A stretch of DNA of 64,000 nucleotides from Sporomusa sp. KB1 (GTDB taxonomy: Bacteria > Bacillota > Negativicutes > Sporomusales > Sporomusaceae). Under the pieces are notes generated by a model. It made no database searches. It was not told where the DNA came from and saw only the letters and a list, made by a program, of their open reading frames with translations. The stretch spans positions 577,773 to 641,772 of the forward strand of contig NZ_VLKC01000001.1 of NCBI RefSeq assembly GCF_007830295.1, given 5' to 3'. A program made the translations under genes and the position numbers. Below are positions 55,173 to 64,000 of the stretch, in pieces. The stretch's first letter is position 1. Every line of letters begins with the position of its first letter.

Positions 55173-56477
55173 TTAGTCGGTGCGTACCAGGTTATCTTTC
55201 AGTCGTTCCTGTAAGACAGCAATGTCGATAGCATGTACGCTGCCGGTACCGGCAAGATCTAAAGCATGGGCTGCCGCCATACCAGTCGCGATACATGGCC
55301 CGTGAACACGAACACTGGAGAGGGCATCTACATCGGCATCAATACAACGTCCGGCTGCGACTAGGTTATCAATATCAGGTGGCGTTAACGCACCCAATGG
55401 AATATAATGCACATGATTTTCCGCAAAAGGCTGCCAGATGTAACCTTCGGATTTGTCATGCAGCTCAATTGGCCAAGCTGTGCGCCCAATAGCATCGCTG
55501 AAATGCGTACCCGCAAATACATCTGCGGTAGTTAACTGTTGACGACCAACAATCCAGCGCGTCTGCCGAACTCCTGGCAAACCATAAGCCCGGATGCGGG
55601 CTTTGCCATAAGCCAGCGGAAACTCTTTTCTAAGAAAGTCAACAACCAAATCAATCTGATCCTTGCCTTCAAGGGCTTTCGCCGATGCCGCCAACGGCTC
55701 AAGGGGAGTCTGGACATGGGTCATGTTAAGCACTGAAGTCCCTCGTGCCGGAAAAACGAAAACGATACCATCAGTACGCACCAAGCCGTACTCTTTAGCT
55801 TTTTCCCGCTGGCGGGCAGTGAGTTCGTCCCTCGTTGGATGATTATTAACATCTATCCCGTCCAATATGGCCGTATGAGAGCCATACACGTCTCCTGTTA
55901 GCCTACGACAGGGAAGACCTGTCTGCCAGGTCAGTGCCGCGTCACCGGTGGCATCAACGAAACCATTAGCAGCAATACGCACATCACCATAACGGGTAGC
56001 AATCTCCAGAGTGGTTATGCGTCGCTCCTTACTAGTTACTCCCCGCAAAATGCCACCGAGAATAACTGTTATGCCGGCAGCTTGCACTGCCTTTTCAATC
56101 CACCGAGACAGAGCAGTCTCATCGTATAGAGGTACCTTGTGATCCCGCCGACCTTCAGGGTAATACAAGCCGCCCGTAGCCGCAAGATCTCGTAGAATGT
56201 CATCGGCAATCCCATGTGTAAACTGATAAAAATGCGGACCGTCCGAAAAAAGACCGCAAAAAGTCCCGATGATCGAATTAACGACTTGACCGCCAAGCAT
56301 TGGTAACCCATCAATCAATACAACCTTACGACCGAGGCGAGCCGCTTCAAGAGCAGCGGAAATGCCGGCCATACCTGCACCTACAACGCAAATATCTGCC
56401 GTGACTTCCTGTACCGGTTCATTAACTGCCTTACGTACCGTCCGGGTCGCTGTTTTAGCATCTTTTTCTTCTAGCAT
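55173..56477 (-). CDS. FAD-dependent oxidoreductase (FAD_oxidored family)
   Basis: A 434-residue flavoprotein with the dinucleotide-binding GAGMAGISAALEAARLG near 34-50 and a later ATG-like segment (NGFVDATGDAALTWQTGL) plus NLVAAGRCIDADVDALSSVR. It belongs to the PF12831 group, whose members oxidise or reduce diverse organic acids; substrate unknown. AAGGAG lies 7 bases before the ATG. It follows the MFS gene but with a terminator between them, so it may be a separate unit. Confidence 0.85.
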   Translation of the reverse strand: MLEEKDAKTATRTVRKAVNEPVQEVTADICVVGAGMAGISAALEAARLGRKVVLIDGLPMLGGQVVNSIIGTFCGLFSDGPHFYQFTHGIADDILRDLAATGGLYYPEGRRDHKVPLYDETALSRWIEKAVQAAGITVILGGILRGVTSKERRITTLEIATRYGDVRIAANGFVDATGDAALTWQTGLPCRRLTGDVYGSHTAILDGIDVNNHPTRDELTARQREKAKEYGLVRTDGIVFVFPARGTSVLNMTHVQTPLEPLAASAKALEGKDQIDLVVDFLRKEFPLAYGKARIRAYGLPGVRQTRWIVGRQQLTTADVFAGTHFSDAIGRTAWPIELHDKSEGYIWQPFAENHVHYIPLGALTPPDIDNLVAAGRCIDADVDALSSVRVHGPCIATGMAAAHALDLAGTGSVHAIDIAVLQERLKDNLVRTD

Positions 56478-56847
56478 GATAACACTCCTTAGTTAAATCC
56501 CGTTCCGCTAGACCTCATTACTCCGTTCCAATATGACGCATCTGCTGCAGAATAACCTTGTTGTACAAACAATGCAGGCATCCAAGTGGTAAAAGAACAA
56601 GGCACTGGAACTGACGATATAATAGATCCGGGCGAGTAAATTTGATATTTTCCACCTAACCTTGCCAGTCATAACAACAGCCTTTTGAACTCAACCTACA
56701 GTTATATCATAATAAAATAACTAATGACAAATCTGCAAAATAATTTACAAAATTAAAAAGTTTATTGCGCTTTGGCTGGCACCGATTTTCGCCAACAAGT
56801 AAATGATCTCTTGCCGTGCGAGGTACAACCTAGCTAGTGCTTGTTTA
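56478..56847. other. Intergenic region upstream of the FAD oxidoreductase gene
   Basis: About 370 bases. No gene, RNA or clear operator recognised; it should hold the promoter of the FAD oxidoreductase gene. Confidence 0.5.
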
Positions 56848-56886
56848 CAAAAAGAAGCTGTCCTGAAACATAAGTTTCAACACAGC
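56848..56886 (-). terminator. Rho-independent terminator after the MFS gene
   Basis: On the minus strand GCTGTGTTGAAAC pairs with GTTTCAGGACAGC (4-base loop, two mismatches) and is followed by TTCTTTTTG. Confidence 0.75.
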
Positions 56887-56967
56887 CCCAAACTATTGTC
56901 TTCAAACTTGAAGCTCACCGGCTCCAGCAGCCCTAAATTTTTTTTGTTGTTTAATACTGCTAGGTCA

Positions 56968-58152
56968 TCAGATTGCTGGTTTTGGTTTGGTGTCCGAATG
57001 CTTAGATTTATAGAAGAACATAATCAGGACTGCGACTATTGTCGCACATACAAAGACTGATCCCGATACTAAAAACTGAGATTTTGGACCTTGTAGCCCA
57101 AAGACAGCAACCAAGAAAGTTAAAAGGAAAGGCGATAAAAATTGTCCCATTTTCATGCCAGCGATATATAAACCAAGAGCAGACGGTACTGCGTCCTTTT
57201 TAACAATACCTGTCAAAGTCAAGACAAATGCCGTATTATACGTTCCAAATGCAAAACCATCAAGCACCGCCGCTAAATAAAACATAGAAAGTGAAGTGGC
57301 ATTATAGAAAATACCAAAGGCAATCGAAAATAAAACCAGCGTAAAGGGTAAAGTAAATCGTTTGAATAGCTTGTTAACCGGTAAATAAGTCAAACCCGCA
57401 AGTGCGCCGAATAAAGTGAATGTTGAAATAACCAACCCTGCATCAGACGGAGTTCCAAGCTTCATTTTCGATATTACTATAGCCGTATTTAACTGCACGG
57501 CAAGATAAAAAACATTAAAAAATAAATTCCATATTATCAAGCCATATGCTTCGATATTTAATTTAGCTTTCGCTATATGTTCCTCTTGCTGAATTTCACT
57601 TTTGGGCAATTTAAAGAGTATGATGAGAAACGGGATAATCATTATGAGATAGCCCCAGAATGCAGTTCGCCAATAAATAGAAGCCAGATAACCGCCAATA
57701 GCCGCGAAAGTCATGCTCCCAATATTCCCTACAGTACCTTTAATCCCCATCATGCCATCTTTATCGCGTCCTGTAAAGAATTCAATAATTACGTTGGTAG
57801 CAAGGGGGAACATTAACCCTGTACCAAGTCCTGTTATAAACCTACAAACCAAAATTACCATAATATCGCCGCCGAAAGCAGGAATGAGTGATCCAATCGA
57901 AGATATAGCTATCCCCAGTAGTGCAATATTCCTACTAGACATACGTCTGGCCAACCAGCCATAAATTAAGGCGATAAGAGCCGTAGCTAATGATGTAATT
58001 GTCGAAACATTCTGGATTATAACGGTAGGAGTATCAGGAAATGCTTTGGCAATGGCGCCAAGCGCCGGATTATAGAAAGACATGGTAAACATAAACGGCG
58101 CAACCGATAAGCATGCCGCTCTCAGCCAAAAATTATTCAGTTTTTTGCCCAT
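56968..58152 (-). CDS. Major facilitator superfamily transporter
   Basis: A 394-residue carrier with 12 predicted membrane segments and the MFS loop motif GWLARRMSSRNIALLG between segments 2 and 3. The substrate is unknown; organic-acid or sugar-acid uptake would fit the neighbouring dehydratase. The ATG at 58152 has AGGA 8 bases ahead; an ATG three codons earlier abuts the ribosome site. Confidence 0.87.
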   Translation of the reverse strand: MGKKLNNFWLRAACLSVAPFMFTMSFYNPALGAIAKAFPDTPTVIIQNVSTITSLATALIALIYGWLARRMSSRNIALLGIAISSIGSLIPAFGGDIMVILVCRFITGLGTGLMFPLATNVIIEFFTGRDKDGMMGIKGTVGNIGSMTFAAIGGYLASIYWRTAFWGYLIMIIPFLIILFKLPKSEIQQEEHIAKAKLNIEAYGLIIWNLFFNVFYLAVQLNTAIVISKMKLGTPSDAGLVISTFTLFGALAGLTYLPVNKLFKRFTLPFTLVLFSIAFGIFYNATSLSMFYLAAVLDGFAFGTYNTAFVLTLTGIVKKDAVPSALGLYIAGMKMGQFLSPFLLTFLVAVFGLQGPKSQFLVSGSVFVCATIVAVLIMFFYKSKHSDTKPKPAI

Positions 58153-58222
58153 TTCTTCCATCCTTTCACATTAAAACAGTTAAAAATAATAGAGTATTAT
58201 TTCATATTGATTAAAGACTACC

Positions 58223-58258
58223 GTAATATGACTTCCCGGTTAAGAGAAGTCATATTAC
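58223..58258 (-). promoter_or_regulatory. Intercistronic hairpin between dehydratase and MFS genes
   Basis: Perfect 13-base arms (GTAATATGACTTC / GAAGTCATATTAC) with a 10-base loop lie after the dehydratase stop. No T-run follows, so partial termination or transcript protection is more likely than full termination. Confidence 0.55.
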
Positions 58259-58275
58259 TTGTCTTCATCTATCAG

Positions 58276-59964
58276 CTATTTCTTATCAACGTCCACAAGG
58301 ACAGCACCCTTATTCAGCGGCGAAACACAGCTCTGGTAAATTGACAGCCATCCACGTTCTTTCCTACGGAAGTCTTGTGCGTGCTTGCGGCGTTCTGCAA
58401 GCACGTCTTCCGACACTTCAAGATCAACAATACGTTGCTCCACATCAATCGTGATCAGATCGCCGTTCTCCACCAAAGCCAGCGGGGTGCCGTCCATCGC
58501 CTCGGGAGAAATCTCTCCCACCAGCAAAGTTTTATTGACAAGTCCTGACAAAAGGCCATCGGTAACCACCGCGACCTTCCCGGTCAAACCTGCGCCATCA
58601 AGAGCGAAGATAAAGTTGGAAGCCTGTCCCATTCCCGGGGTAGTCTTAGGGCCAAGCCCTCTGACTACTGCCACCATGCCGGCTTTGATTTCGCCTTTCT
58701 TCAGACCTTCCATAGCTTCTTCCCCTGATTGGTAAATGATGGCCGGTCCGGTGAATTTCATCGGCCGATCGTTAGCAACAGCCAGCTTGATAATGCCATA
58801 ACCCGGAGCTAGCGATCCTTTAACCATTACAATAGCCGGACGATAGGCCAGAGCACGGTCTAACGGACGAATAATTTCCTCATCGGCTACTTTCACGTTC
58901 TGAAGAACCTCTCCTAACGTTTGACCGGTAAGCGTCTTTGCATCCCTAAACATTAAGCTTTCCAGCTGTTTCATCAGCGCCTGCGCACCGCCTGCGGCCT
59001 CAAGTTCCTCAATTGTATGCTCACCATTGGGGCGAACCGCAGTCAAAAGCGGAATCTTTGGGCCATATTTGTCAAACAATCCAAAGACATCCACATCGAG
59101 TTCCGCCTCGGTGGCAATTGCCTGAAGATGTTTTACTGTATTGATTGAACAACCTGCTGACAGCATTAACATGACCGCATTGGCAAAGGACTCCGGTGAT
59201 AGGATATCACGAGGTTTCATGTCGTCCCAGACCATCTGCACGATTCTCTCGCCCGCTGTCCGTACCGCATCCCACATCTTCCGACTATTGGCTAATAGCG
59301 GTGTGCTGCCGGGAAGTGCCAGTCCTAATGCTTCTGTCATCATATGCGTGGAATTCGCCGTACCCAACCCAGGACACACACCTGGTCCCTGGATGGCAAC
59401 CTCGGTCATTTCTGTCAATTCTTCCAGCGTGATCCGTCCGGCTGCGTAATGTCCGGCTTGTGCAAAGACATCCTCAATATCCATATGCTTGCCACGATAT
59501 TTACCAGCCGGCTGATAGCCACAGGCAAAAACAAGGGTTGGAATGTTGAGCCGGGCTGCCGCCATTATTTGACCCGGCACAGTCTTGTCACATGATGCTA
59601 AGCAGATCATACCATCAAGATATGCCCCTTCGACTTGGGCTTCAATATCGTTTGTGATTAGATCGCGCCCGCCTTGAATATACCCACCGTGGCCGCCCAC
59701 AACGGTAATAAAGTCGCTTGGTGCCGAAGTACGCACCTCAAATGCTAACCCGCCCGCAGCATAGATTGCCTCTTTCATTTTTTTTGCTATATCGTCAAGA
59801 TGACTAAAACAGATTGCTAGATTTGAAGAAGAATTCACGATCGCGATTTTTGGTCTTTTCATTTCCTCGTCTGTGATTCCAAGCGCCCTCCACATTGTTC
59901 GCCGTGTTGCCCACCGTGGACTGCCTATAGCAAAATTACTGCGCAATTCTCTTTTCATTTTCAT
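58276..59964 (-). CDS. IlvD/Edd family dehydratase
   Basis: A 562-residue Fe-S dehydratase with the three expected cysteines: SSSNLAICFSHL, GMICLASCDKTVPGQ and PGVCPGLGTANSTHMM; KGSLAPGYGIIK and GLLSGLVN follow. It may be dihydroxy-acid dehydratase (IlvD) or a sugar-acid dehydratase; lack of other ilv genes and the neighbouring MFS carrier, FAD enzyme and Crp regulator favour a catabolic sugar-acid or hydroxy-acid role. AAGGAG lies 6 bases before the ATG. Confidence 0.85.
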   Translation of the reverse strand: MKMKRELRSNFAIGSPRWATRRTMWRALGITDEEMKRPKIAIVNSSSNLAICFSHLDDIAKKMKEAIYAAGGLAFEVRTSAPSDFITVVGGHGGYIQGGRDLITNDIEAQVEGAYLDGMICLASCDKTVPGQIMAAARLNIPTLVFACGYQPAGKYRGKHMDIEDVFAQAGHYAAGRITLEELTEMTEVAIQGPGVCPGLGTANSTHMMTEALGLALPGSTPLLANSRKMWDAVRTAGERIVQMVWDDMKPRDILSPESFANAVMLMLSAGCSINTVKHLQAIATEAELDVDVFGLFDKYGPKIPLLTAVRPNGEHTIEELEAAGGAQALMKQLESLMFRDAKTLTGQTLGEVLQNVKVADEEIIRPLDRALAYRPAIVMVKGSLAPGYGIIKLAVANDRPMKFTGPAIIYQSGEEAMEGLKKGEIKAGMVAVVRGLGPKTTPGMGQASNFIFALDGAGLTGKVAVVTDGLLSGLVNKTLLVGEISPEAMDGTPLALVENGDLITIDVEQRIVDLEVSEDVLAERRKHAQDFRRKERGWLSIYQSCVSPLNKGAVLVDVDKK

Positions 59965-60241
59965 TCTTCACTCCTTAGTTATTGAAAATACTAGTAGCTA
60001 TAAACTCCGATAATTACTCAAACCCTCCTTTATTACCATCTCTGGCTCTAGTTCCCTTTGACCTTATAATACGTGATTGAGCAGATATAAATCTGTAATT
60101 ATTCTTACACTTTTGAAAATTTATCACAATTGCACCTTAAAGTGTATGATATGTTTCTTTCATTAAACTAACTGTTATAAGACTATTCATTGCCGCAAAT
60201 TCAAATTTTAAACAATACAAGAGGTGCGAAATATCCATTGG
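59965..60241. other. Promoter region of the dehydratase gene
   Basis: About 280 AT-rich bases without a gene. On the minus strand TGTGATAAATTTTCAAA resembles half of a Crp-type site, which would fit the Crp/Fnr regulator nearby, but the second half is poor. Confidence 0.35.
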
Positions 60242-60300
60242 CAAAATAAACAGAGAACCAGGAACGCCATAATTAGCTTCCTGGTTCTCTGTTTATTTTG
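60242..60300 (-). terminator. Terminator of fhs
   Basis: Perfect arms of 23 bases (beginning CAAAATAAACAGAGAACC) enclose a 13-base loop, and the minus-strand arm ends in a T-rich run. It lies 14 bases after the fhs stop. Confidence 0.9.
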
Positions 60301-60314
60301 TATGCTTAGGGAAG

Positions 60315-61982
60315 TTAAAACAACCCTACAATCTTACCGCTATTATCAATATCCATCTTAATGGCGGAAGGCTCTTTCGGCAGCCCCGGCATGGTCATAA
60401 TATCGCCAGTAATGGCCACTAAAAAACCTGCGCCGGCAGCAACTCTTATTTCGCGAACAGTAATGGTAAAGCCGGTTGGACGTCCCATTTTAGTCATATC
60501 ATCACTCAAGGAATACTGGGTCTTAGCCATACAAATTGGGGTTTTATCAAAGCCCAGAGCAGTCAGTTCCTTAACTGTTTTCTCTGCCGCAGCAGTGTAG
60601 TTTACACCGTCAGCGCCGTAAATTTTGGTGGCGATAGCCGCAATTTTATCTTTTATCGGAGCTTGTTCATCATAAGCAAAAGTAAAATTATTGGGTTTCT
60701 CACAGGCAGCCAGCACTTTTTCCGCCAGTGCCTGTCCGCCTAAGCTGCCTTTAGCCCATACTTCAGATAATGCTACCTCGGCACCCATTGCATTGCATTT
60801 TTCTTCAACAAAGCCTAACTCTTTAGCAGTGTCGGTTGGAAATGCATTGATAGCTACTACTGCTGGCAGGCCAAATTGCTGAATATTTTCGATATGTTTG
60901 GTAAGGTTGGCAAGTCCTTTTTCCAGTGCCGCCATGTTTTCGCCAGCCAGCTCATTCTTGGGAACACCGCCATGCATCTTGAGGGCACGAACGGTAGCCA
61001 CAATAACAACTGCACTGGGCTTGAAACCAGCAAACCGGCATTTAATATCAAGGAACTTTTCCGCACCTAAGTCAGCACCGAAACCTGCTTCAGTAACGCA
61101 GTAATCAGCCAGTTTAAGCGCATATTTCGTAGCAGATACGCTGTTGCAGCCATGGGCAATATTAGCAAATGGACCGCCATGAACAAAAGCAGGAGTGTTT
61201 TCCAGCGTCTGTACAAGGTTTGGTTTAATAGCATCTTTAAACAGCAATGTCAAAGCCCCGGTCACTTTAAGATCCTGCGGAGTTACCGGTTTGCCTTCAT
61301 AGGTATAGGCAACAATAATCCGGCTAATTCTTTCCTTCATATCATCCAGGTCTTTAGCCAAACAGAGAATGGCCATCATTTCAGAGGCTACTGTAATATC
61401 AAAACCGGTTTCCCGGGGTACACCATTGGCCTTGCCGCCAAGTCCGCAAACAATATTCCGCAAAGCGCGTTCATTAAGATCAACCACCCGTCTCCAGGTA
61501 ATACGGCGGGAATCAATGCCGAGAGCATTTCCATGATGAAGATGATTGTCAATAATGGCAGCTAATAGGTTATGCGCCGTAGTAATGGCATGAAAATCAC
61601 CGGTAAAGTGAAGATTGATATCTTCCATTGGCACAACCTGAGCATAACCGCCGCCAGCTGCACCGCCTTTAACGCCAAAACAAGGACCCAAAGATGGTTC
61701 TCTAAGAGCAATAACGACTTTCTTACCTTTTCGCCGCAAAGAATCACCAAGTCCTACCGTTGTTGTTGTTTTACCTTCACCGGCAGGAGTAGGGTTAATG
61801 GCAGTAACCAAAATGAGTTTGCCGTTAGGCTTATCTTTAATCCGTTCCCACGTTGTAAGAGATACTTTTGTTTTGTAATTGCCGTAGAGTTCCAATTCCT
61901 CGGCAGGAATCATTAATTCCTTAGCCACCTCGGCGATTGGATTCATCTTGGCTTCTTGCGCAATTTCGACATCACTTTTCAT
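60315..61982 (-). CDS. fhs: Formate-tetrahydrofolate ligase
   Basis: A 555-residue ligase that joins formate to THF with ATP, a key step of the methyl branch of the Wood-Ljungdahl pathway and of purine-derived formate use. The P-loop [36 protein letters not shown] and the C-terminal [15 protein letters not shown] are intact. AGGAGG lies 7 bases before the ATG. A 55-residue CxxC protein gene stands 42 bases upstream and is probably co-transcribed. A 132-base copy of its 3' part lies at 51321-51452. Confidence 0.98.
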   Translation of the reverse strand: MKSDVEIAQEAKMNPIAEVAKELMIPAEELELYGNYKTKVSLTTWERIKDKPNGKLILVTAINPTPAGEGKTTTTVGLGDSLRRKGKKVVIALREPSLGPCFGVKGGAAGGGYAQVVPMEDINLHFTGDFHAITTAHNLLAAIIDNHLHHGNALGIDSRRITWRRVVDLNERALRNIVCGLGGKANGVPRETGFDITVASEMMAILCLAKDLDDMKERISRIIVAYTYEGKPVTPQDLKVTGALTLLFKDAIKPNLVQTLENTPAFVHGGPFANIAHGCNSVSATKYALKLADYCVTEAGFGADLGAEKFLDIKCRFAGFKPSAVVIVATVRALKMHGGVPKNELAGENMAALEKGLANLTKHIENIQQFGLPAVVAINAFPTDTAKELGFVEEKCNAMGAEVALSEVWAKGSLGGQALAEKVLAACEKPNNFTFAYDEQAPIKDKIAAIATKIYGADGVNYTAAAEKTVKELTALGFDKTPICMAKTQYSLSDDMTKMGRPTGFTITVREIRVAAGAGFLVAITGDIMTMPGLPKEPSAIKMDIDNSGKIVGLF

Positions 61983-62024
61983 AAATAATCCTCCTTGTAT
62001 GCTGTATTACTTATTTAGTTAATT

Positions 62025-62192
62025 TTAGCCCTCTGCCCTATCAGCCACCGCTGTGGTTGATCCATGAACTCCGCATAACGGACACATCCAGGTCTGTACT
62101 ATTAATTGTATTTCTTTGTCGTCAAAATTGTATTTAACTGTACTAATTTTGGAGGTTTTTTCCTCATGTTCACACCACAAAGACCGATTCAT
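62025..62192 (-). CDS. Small 55-residue CxxC protein in front of fhs
   Basis: A short frame starting MNRSLWCEHEEKTSKISTVK and ending TTAVADRAEG contains CPLCGVHG near 37-44, plus C7 and H9, a pattern that could bind zinc or an Fe-S cluster. GGGAGG lies 7 bases before the ATG, an excellent ribosome site. It ends 42 bases before fhs, with no terminator between, so it is likely the first gene of the fhs transcript. I do not recognise the family. Confidence 0.65.
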   Translation of the reverse strand: MNRSLWCEHEEKTSKISTVKYNFDDKEIQLIVQTWMCPLCGVHGSTTAVADRAEG

Positions 62193-62331
62193 ATTAGGGC
62201 CTCCCTTACCATTTTTTTAAGCGATTTTTTAATTTCAATACCTTTATTTGAGCATTGCTACTGTTTGTATTGTATCGGATTACTCATTAAATTCGCATAA
62301 AATTCATAACTTTGCCTATTACAAAAACATA

Positions 62332-62363
62332 AAAAACACCAACTTATCACAGTTGGTGTTTTT
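62332..62363 (-). terminator. Terminator overlapping the 3' end of the response regulator gene
   Basis: Perfect 12-base arms (AAAAACACCAAC / GTTGGTGTTTTT) with an 8-base loop and a T-run on the minus strand. Its first arm encodes the last residues (KHQL) of the response regulator. Confidence 0.92.
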
Positions 62364-63063
62364 CGACTTCCTTATTAGAAATCATATAACCTACCCCAGG
62401 GTAGGTTACTATCAAGCCGCCCTCGTAATCCGCGTGTTTGATTTTTTGACGGATACGGGCTATGGCTACCCGCAGGTATTCAACCTCATCCCGGTACTCA
62501 CTGCCCCATACATCACTTAGAAGTTGTTCATGTGTCAATACTTTGCCCACATTGGCCATTAATAACGAAAATAGACCATATTCTGTTTCGGTGAGTTTTA
62601 GTTCTGTATTGCCTAGCCAAACTCGTCGCTGAGCCAGGTTAAGCGTAACCTCGCCATTTTTTATTTCGCTTGCTGAATAGTTATTAGCTATCCGCTTGGC
62701 AGAACGGCGTAAAACAGCCTGAACTCTGGCAAAAAGCTCGTCAAGGGAGAAAGGTTTTGTAAGATAATCATCGGCTCCCATGTTGAGTCCCTGCACTTTG
62801 TCAGTTGAATTGCCCCGCGCCGTTAAAATAATAACCGGCACATCAGAAAATGTTCGCAGTCTTTTTAATAATGTAAAACCATCCATCCCTGGCATCATGA
62901 TATCCAGCAGAATGAGTTCCGGATCTAATAAATCAATGTTTTCCAGCGCCTCCGAACCATTTAGAAAACTATGCGGCTCATAGCCCAGCGATTTGAGATT
63001 GGCAGAAATGAACCGCAGTATTTTCGGTTCATCGTCAATAATAATTATTTTACGTTTCTTCAT
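62347..63063 (-). CDS. OmpR/PhoB-type response regulator (KdpE-like)
   Basis: A 238-residue regulator: receiver domain (KIIIIDDEPKILRFI; LILLDIMMPGMDG; KPFSLDELFAR) and a C-terminal winged helix (LKLTETEYGLFSLLMANVGK, VLTHEQLLSDVWG). The ATG at 63063 overlaps the sensor kinase stop by 14 bases, so the pair is coupled; another ATG five codons earlier is possible. Targets unknown. Confidence 0.93.
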   Translation of the reverse strand: MKKRKIIIIDDEPKILRFISANLKSLGYEPHSFLNGSEALENIDLLDPELILLDIMMPGMDGFTLLKRLRTFSDVPVIILTARGNSTDKVQGLNMGADDYLTKPFSLDELFARVQAVLRRSAKRIANNYSASEIKNGEVTLNLAQRRVWLGNTELKLTETEYGLFSLLMANVGKVLTHEQLLSDVWGSEYRDEVEYLRVAIARIRQKIKHADYEGGLIVTYPGVGYMISNKEVEKHQL

Positions 63064-64000
63064 ACTTATCACCATCACAATTGTATTGAGGTATTGAAAT
63101 AGTAAATACGCTCCCTAGCCCTTGGCTGCTTTCCGTTCTGATGCTGCCCCCATGGGCCTCGAGAATCCCTTTACAAATTGCCAACCCTAACCCTGTACTG
63201 CCGCTTGGGCGTGTTTTTCCATTTTCCACACAGTAAAATCGGTCAAATATTTTATCCAAGTGCTCTTTATTTATCCCAATACCATTATCTGCTACGCTGA
63301 TATGCACATATTTTTCATCACAGCTGGCTAAAATTTTGATTTGCGGACTACGCTCATTATAACGGATGGCATTTGTAAACAGATTTAACAACACCTGGGC
63401 CAAACGAATTCTGTCACCATAGATAAAAGGCAACGTTTTCTCTACCGTTGATTCGATCGTTACTCCGCTGGCAAAATGTTTGGGCAGCTTTTTAATGGCA
63501 TTATCCACAACAACACTTGGCCGCACAGGTTCCCGGTCTAAACCAATGGCTTTGGCATCAATCCGGGAAATATCCAGCCAATCGTTAACCAATTCCTGAA
63601 TACGGTCAATATCTTCATGAATTCCTGTTAACATTTCTCGTTTGAAGTCTTCCTCCCATTCAGCGTCTACACGCAACAAGGTTTCAACACTGCCTTTAAT
63701 GCTGGTTATGGGTGTTTTGAATTCATGGGATACCATGGAAATCAAATCACTCTTGAGCTTATCAACTTCTTGCGCTTTAGTAACATCCCACCAAACAAAG
63801 CCTTTGCCAATGGTGTAATTTTCATCACTAGTAACAGGAAACGCTGACAGCATCATATATTGCTGCCCATCTCCACTCAATAATTTGAACTTATAAATAC
63901 CATATTTCTGCCTGGCTTGTTTAATAATTTGCCTGTCAGCCTCAGATAACCGACCTGCAATTGCATCAAAAATATATTCTTCCGGCAAGCCGCGCAGCGT
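63050..64000 (-). CDS. PAS-containing sensor histidine kinase, 3' part (cut by window edge)
   Basis: The last 316 codons: end of a PAS domain (EDG-like LPEEYIFDAIAGR...KGFVWWDVTKAQE), H-box MVSHEFKTPITSIKG with the phosphorylated His, then N-box LFTNAIRYNE, DNGIGI and GSTGLGLAICKG. The frame stays open to the right edge (TLRGLPEEY...), so the true start and any sensor or membrane part lie outside; a TTG at 63988 is not a credible start. Partner of the OmpR-type regulator. Confidence 0.93.
   Translation of the reverse strand, partial: TLRGLPEEYIFDAIAGRLSEADRQIIKQARQKYGIYKFKLLSGDGQQYMMLSAFPVTSDENYTIGKGFVWWDVTKAQEVDKLKSDLISMVSHEFKTPITSIKGSVETLLRVDAEWEEDFKREMLTGIHEDIDRIQELVNDWLDISRIDAKAIGLDREPVRPSVVVDNAIKKLPKHFASGVTIESTVEKTLPFIYGDRIRLAQVLLNLFTNAIRYNERSPQIKILASCDEKYVHISVADNGIGINKEHLDKIFDRFYCVENGKTRPSGSTGLGLAICKGILEAHGGSIRTESSQGLGSVFTISIPQYNCDGDKYEET

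Noticed and set aside
56764-56790. Sigma-54 promoter-like TGGCAC-N5-TTCG
   Set aside because: The -12 box lacks TTGC and no plus-strand gene follows.
62106-62300. Plus-strand 64-residue frame in the fhs leader
   Set aside because: It is mostly antisense to the better-supported CxxC protein gene and has unusual composition.

Overview
The window looks like chromosome of an anaerobic, outer-membrane-bearing Firmicute of the Sporomusaceae (Negativicutes), most like an acetogenic Sporomusa. Three signs point there. A secreted S-layer-homology porin of the OmpM type (51496-52773) implies a diderm Firmicute. A formate-tetrahydrofolate ligase (60315-61982) and a methyl-THF:corrinoid methyltransferase with its corrinoid protein and ferredoxin-ASKHA reactivase (42635-47367) imply acetogenic C1 chemistry. 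The left-edge order pcrA-ligA-(eamA)-gatCAB is a common Firmicute arrangement. Genus assignment is inference; no rRNA is present.

Layout. 1-8.1 kb: housekeeping genes on the minus strand (gatB partial, gatA, gatC, a DMT exporter, a LigA with an unusual coiled-coil insertion, PcrA). 8.2-10.9 kb: a selenium-metabolism block (DUF3343, TusA-like, YedE-like) diverging from a LysR regulator. 10.8-12.2 kb: an Hpt / REC-GGDEF signalling pair. 12.2-14.5 kb: a radical SAM / TIGR03915 DNA-repair-like pair behind a perfect palindrome that contains an SOS (LexA) box. 14.7-36.6 kb: a block of 19 minus-strand genes that I read as one catabolic locus for a purine or related N-heterocycle. It holds UbiX, diaminopropionate ammonia-lyase, a hydantoinase, a PreA-like dehydrogenase, an SsnA-like amidohydrolase, a D-aminoacylase-like amidohydrolase, YgeY, a flavoprotein, a three-subunit molybdenum hydroxylase, UbiD, a BMP-type nucleoside/purine ABC importer, a further deaminase-like amidohydrolase and two near-twin GntR regulators. 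Several of these are counterparts of the E. coli ygeX/ygeY/ygeZ/ssnA/xdh cluster, which is linked to anaerobic purine/urate breakdown.

36.8-42.5 kb: a transposase scrap, a divergent polysaccharide deacetylase, then a plus-strand signalling operon (MCP, STAS, CheY, and a protein joining MshEN-like repeats to a CheX-like domain), ending at yajQ. 42.6-47.4 kb: the corrinoid module, without any recognisable substrate:corrinoid methyltransferase. 47.8-48.9 kb: DUF190 and two CrcB/Fluc fluoride channels. 48.9-50.4 kb: a decayed group II intron and unexplained sequence. 50.4-54.8 kb: an HxlR/flavin-binding pair, a duplicated 3' fragment of fhs, the OmpM porin, a soluble MCP and a Crp/Fnr regulator. 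55.2-60 kb: an FAD oxidoreductase, an MFS carrier and an IlvD/Edd dehydratase. 60.3-64 kb: fhs with a 55-residue CxxC protein in front of it, then an OmpR-type regulator and a sensor kinase cut by the right edge.

How it may work together: the importer brings in a purine-like compound; the molybdenum hydroxylase (possibly selenium-dependent, fitting the selenium block) and PreA-like enzyme adjust the ring's oxidation state; amidohydrolases, hydantoinase and YgeY open and trim it; DpaL releases ammonia and pyruvate. C1 units and reductant could feed the THF/acetogenesis enzymes at the right of the window. This pathway is an inference from gene content, not something the sequence proves.

No tRNA, rRNA, CRISPR array or intact insertion sequence was found.
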